Shown here: positions 61,919-64,000 of the stretch, piece after piece | Layout of the letters: every line of letters begins with the position of its first letter | Numbering within the stretch: position 1 is the stretch's first letter | Notes under the pieces: generated by a model | Seen by the model: the letters and a program-made list of their open reading frames with translations, nothing else | Databases searched by the model: none | What the model was told of the DNA's origin: nothing | Position numbers and translations under genes: made by a program | Assembly: GCA_948099385.1 (NCBI GenBank) | Contig: CANUEZ040000196.1 | Location: 1,409,001-1,473,000 of the forward strand | Reading direction: 5' to 3' | DNA length: 64,000 nucleotides | From: Fasciola hepatica | Lineage: Eukaryota; Platyhelminthes; Trematoda; Plagiorchiida; Fasciolidae

Positions 61919-64000
61919 TTGTGGTTTGGGTGTTCGACTGACATTCGTTCACCCCAACCCTTGTTCGTGTCCCCGTATGGGCTCTGTCCATGTGCAATGC
62001 TCATGATTCCCTTAGCGGATCAAACAGCTGTACAGTGCTTCCATAATTTTCAATGGTCAGTTCAGTGTTCAAGCTGCATGGAGAATCATATTATACAAAT
62101 CTACTCTGCTACTGCTCTATTGCATTGTATGAGCAATCTGTGTGGGGATTGTTCATAAGGGAATGCCTTGGTTTTACTTGGGCCCATAAATAGAGAGGTG
62201 ATGGAACATAGGATTGGATCGGTGTGCGAGAATTTGGTTGTTACCGTTCAAAGCGAAAGCGAAAGCCGAAGCCAATTAGGGGATTGTGCTATATCATGTA
62301 TTGTATATGTTGAACAAAGCGTTCAGACCCATATCGGATAGCCTTGTGGTTTGGGTGTTCGACTGACATTCGTTCACCCCAACCTTTGTTATTATCCCCG
62401 AGCGGGATCTGTCCATGTGCAATGCTCATGATTCCCTTAGCGGATCAAACAGCTGTACAGTGCTTCCATAATTTTCAATGGTCAGTTCAGTGTTCAAGCT
62501 GCATGGAGAATCATATTATACAAATCTACTCTGCTACTGCTCTATTGCATTGTATGAGCAATCTGTGTGGATTGTTCATAAGGGAATGCCTTGGTTTTAC
62601 TTGGGCCCATAAATAGAGAAGTGATGGAACATAGGATTGGATCGGTGTGCGAGAATTTGGTTGTTACCGTTGAAAGCGAAAGCGAAAGCCGAAGCCAATT
62701 TGGGGATTGTGCTATATCATGTAGTGTATATGTTGAACAAAGCTTTGAGACCGATATCGGATAGCCTTGTGGTTTGGGTGTTCGACTGACATTCGTTCAC
62801 CCCAACCCTTGTTCGTGTCCCCGTATGGGCTCTGTCCATGTGCAATGCTCATGATTCCCTTAGCGGATCAAACAGCTGTACAGTGCTTCCATAATTTTCA
62901 ATGGTCAGTTCAGTGTTCAAGCTGCATGGAGAATCATATTATACAAATCTACTCTGCTACTGCTCTATTGCATTGTATGAGCAATCTGTGTGGGGATTGT
63001 TCATAAGGGAATGCCTTGGTTTTACTTAGGCCCATAAATAGAGAAGTGATGGAACATAGGATTGAATCGGTGTGCGAGAATTTGGTTGTTACCGTTCAAA
63101 GCGAAAGCGAAAACCGAAGCCAATTTGGGGATTGTGCTATATCATGTAGTGTATATGTTGAACAAAGCGTTGAGACCCATATCGGATAGCCTTGTGGTTT
63201 GGGTGTTCGACTGACATTCGTTCACCCCAACCCTTGTTCGTGTCCCCGTATGGGCTCTGTCCATGTGCAATGCTCATGATTCCCTTAGCGGATCAAACAG
63301 CTGTACAGTGCTTCCATAATTTTCAATGGTCAGTTCAGTGTTCAAGCTGCATGGAGAATCATATTATACAAATCTACTCTGCTACTGCTCTATTGCATTG
63401 TATGAGCAATCTGTGTGGGGATTGTTCATAAGGGAATGCCTTGGTTTTACTTGGGCCCATAAATAGAGAAGTGATGGAACATAGGATTGGATCGGTGTGC
63501 GAGAATTTGGTTGTTACCGTTCAAAGCGAAAGCGAAAGCCGAAGCCAATTAGGGGATTGTGCTATATCATGTATTGTATATGTTGAACAAAGCGTTCAGA
63601 CCGATATCGGATAGCCTTGTGGTTTGGGTGTTCGACTGACATTCGTTCACCCCAACCTTTGTTATTATCCCCGAGCGGGATCTGTCCATGTGCAATGCTC
63701 ATGATTCCCTTAGCGGATCAAACAGCTGTACAGTGCTTCCATAATTTTCAATGGTCAGTTCAGTGTTCAAGCTGCATGGAGAATCATATTATACAAATCT
63801 ACTCTGCTACTGCTCTATTGCATTGTATGAGCAATCTGTGTGGATTGTTCATAAGGGAATGCCTTGGTTTTACTTGGGCCCATAAATAGAGAAGTGATGG
63901 AACATAGGATTGGATCGGTGTGCGAGAATTTGGTTGTTACCGTTGAAAGCGAAAGCGAAAGCCGAAGCCAATTTGGGGATTGTGCTATATCATGTAGTGT
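61919..64000. repeat. 3-monomer duplication at the right edge (1273-bp offset)
   Basis: Units 61919 and 62344 are echoed by 63192 and 63617. Shared variants are GATTGAATCGG and GAAAACCGAAGCC before the first unit, then AATTAGGGGATTG and TTATTATCCCCGAGCGGG in the second. The unit between them (62767) begins the next period. The second period runs out of the window. Confidence 0.85.
63617..64000. repeat. Partial satellite monomer at right edge
   Basis: 384 bp of a unit with the TTATTATCCCCGAGCGGGA patch and the 423-type GTGTGGATT allele. It is cut by the window end inside GTGCTATATCATGTAGTG, so the array continues to the right. Confidence 0.95.

Larger units (their letters stand above)
52164..63616. 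repeat. Monomer block VIII: uniform units rich in the 425-bp form
   Basis: Units start at 52164, 52589, 53012, 53435, 53860, 54285, 54710, 55133, 55558, 55981, 56405, 56830, 57255, 57680, 58103, 58528, 58951, 59376, 59799, 60222, 60647, 61072, 61494, 61919, 62344, 62767 and 63192. Most have the CAGTGTTC state and the two commonest patch alleles. TTATTGTC or TTATTATC patches return at 57680, 62344 and 63617 after about 35 kb of absence. The AAATATTTAAGT variant occurs at the ends of 53012 and 57680. A CTCAGCTACTGCTATATTG pair marks the adjacent units 56405 and 56830. Confidence 0.88.
1..64000. repeat. Complex satellite DNA array, ~423/425-bp monomer, about 151 copies
   Basis: The same unit recurs end to end in one orientation with no interruption. 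Spacing between successive TTGTG register points is 423 bp in most units and 425 bp in many. Exceptions are 424 bp (units 36051, 50466, 51740, 55981), 422 bp (41990, 43683, 44955, 47923, 61072) and 393 bp (15785, 17449). These spacings sum exactly to 122-63617. Neighbouring copies differ at only a few positions, and shared variants recur at multi-monomer spacings, which is typical of satellites homogenised by unequal crossing-over and gene conversion. One counted monomer is 44% G+C. The family is not recognised. A centromeric or pericentromeric role is inferred only from size, homogeneity and HOR structure. The register and strand are arbitrary. Confidence 0.98.

Noticed and set aside
122..63889. 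Over a hundred forward frames of 61-140 codons as protein genes
   Set aside because: They are the same frame in successive satellite units, usually starting at TTG, with stops, 2-bp indels and read-through tolerated between copies. None resembles a protein family I know.
1..64000. CRISPR array
   Set aside because: The repeat is contiguous at about 423 bp with no unique spacers and no cas genes.
1..64000. Ribosomal DNA spacer repeats or a 5S/snRNA gene array
   Set aside because: No rRNA, 5S or snRNA sequence is visible in the monomer, and 64 kb of spacer subrepeat without a gene would be unusual.
1..64000. Transposable element or viral insertion within the array
   Set aside because: Unit spacings account for every base between 122 and 63617, leaving no room for an insertion. 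The only structural changes are the two 393-bp units.
1..64000. Assembly artefact producing false tandem copies
   Set aside because: Copies carry private variants and varied HOR periods rather than exact duplication. Collapse or expansion of near-identical blocks such as 47077-52163 cannot be ruled out without reads.

Overview
The whole window is one uninterrupted head-to-tail tandem array of a complex satellite. The repeat unit is about 423-425 bp, all copies lie in the same orientation, and I find no unique sequence, gene, RNA gene, transposon or inversion anywhere in it. Using the TTGTG just after the AGCC as an arbitrary start, there is a 121-bp partial unit at the left edge, 150 complete units from 122 to 63616, and a 384-bp partial unit at the right edge. 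One monomer counted by hand (545-967) is 44% G+C. Many kilobases of such an array, with clear higher-order organisation, suggest a eukaryotic chromosome, most likely pericentromeric, centromeric or other constitutive heterochromatin. I do not recognise the family and cannot name the organism.

The monomers differ mainly at a few positions: (1) a hypervariable patch about 40-65 bp into the unit with at least six haplotypes; (2) CAGTGTTC versus CCGTGGTC about 150 bp in; (3) a 2-bp length switch (GTGTGGATT versus GTGTGGGGATT or GTGTGTGGATT) that makes units 423 or 425 bp; (4) the bases just before AGGCCCATAAATAGAG; (5) GTGGTTTGGG, GTGATATGGG, GTGATTTGGG or GTGTTTCGGG at the start. Combinations of these alleles recur at fixed spacings and show local higher-order repeats (HORs).

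Layout by region: 1-8.6 kb is mixed types, with a 6-monomer echo (5629 and 8171). 8.6-17.8 kb has a 7-monomer HOR (10286 and 13247) and two shortened 393-bp monomers (15785, 17449) in which 51 bp is replaced by a 21-bp hairpin-forming segment. 17.8-23.3 kb has a 3-monomer duplication followed by a 4-monomer duplication. 23.3-31 kb is a scrambled 4/6-monomer pattern, with TATAAATAG variants in 18.9-30.4 kb. 31-36 kb is the most heterogeneous stretch and includes the most diverged monomer (31394). 36-47 kb has a 3-monomer pattern with its own nonsense and indel markers. 47.1-52.2 kb is a near-perfect 6-monomer HOR pair. 52.2-64 kb is more uniform and rich in 425-bp units, ending in another 3-monomer duplication that runs off the edge.

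No genes work together here. Each monomer carries an open frame (86 codons from a TTG, 60 from the first in-frame ATG), but nonsense changes and 2-bp indels between copies behave as in non-coding DNA. The interesting content is the evolutionary record of the array: shifting HOR periods, conversion-like patches, a zonal change in unit length, and two structurally altered units.
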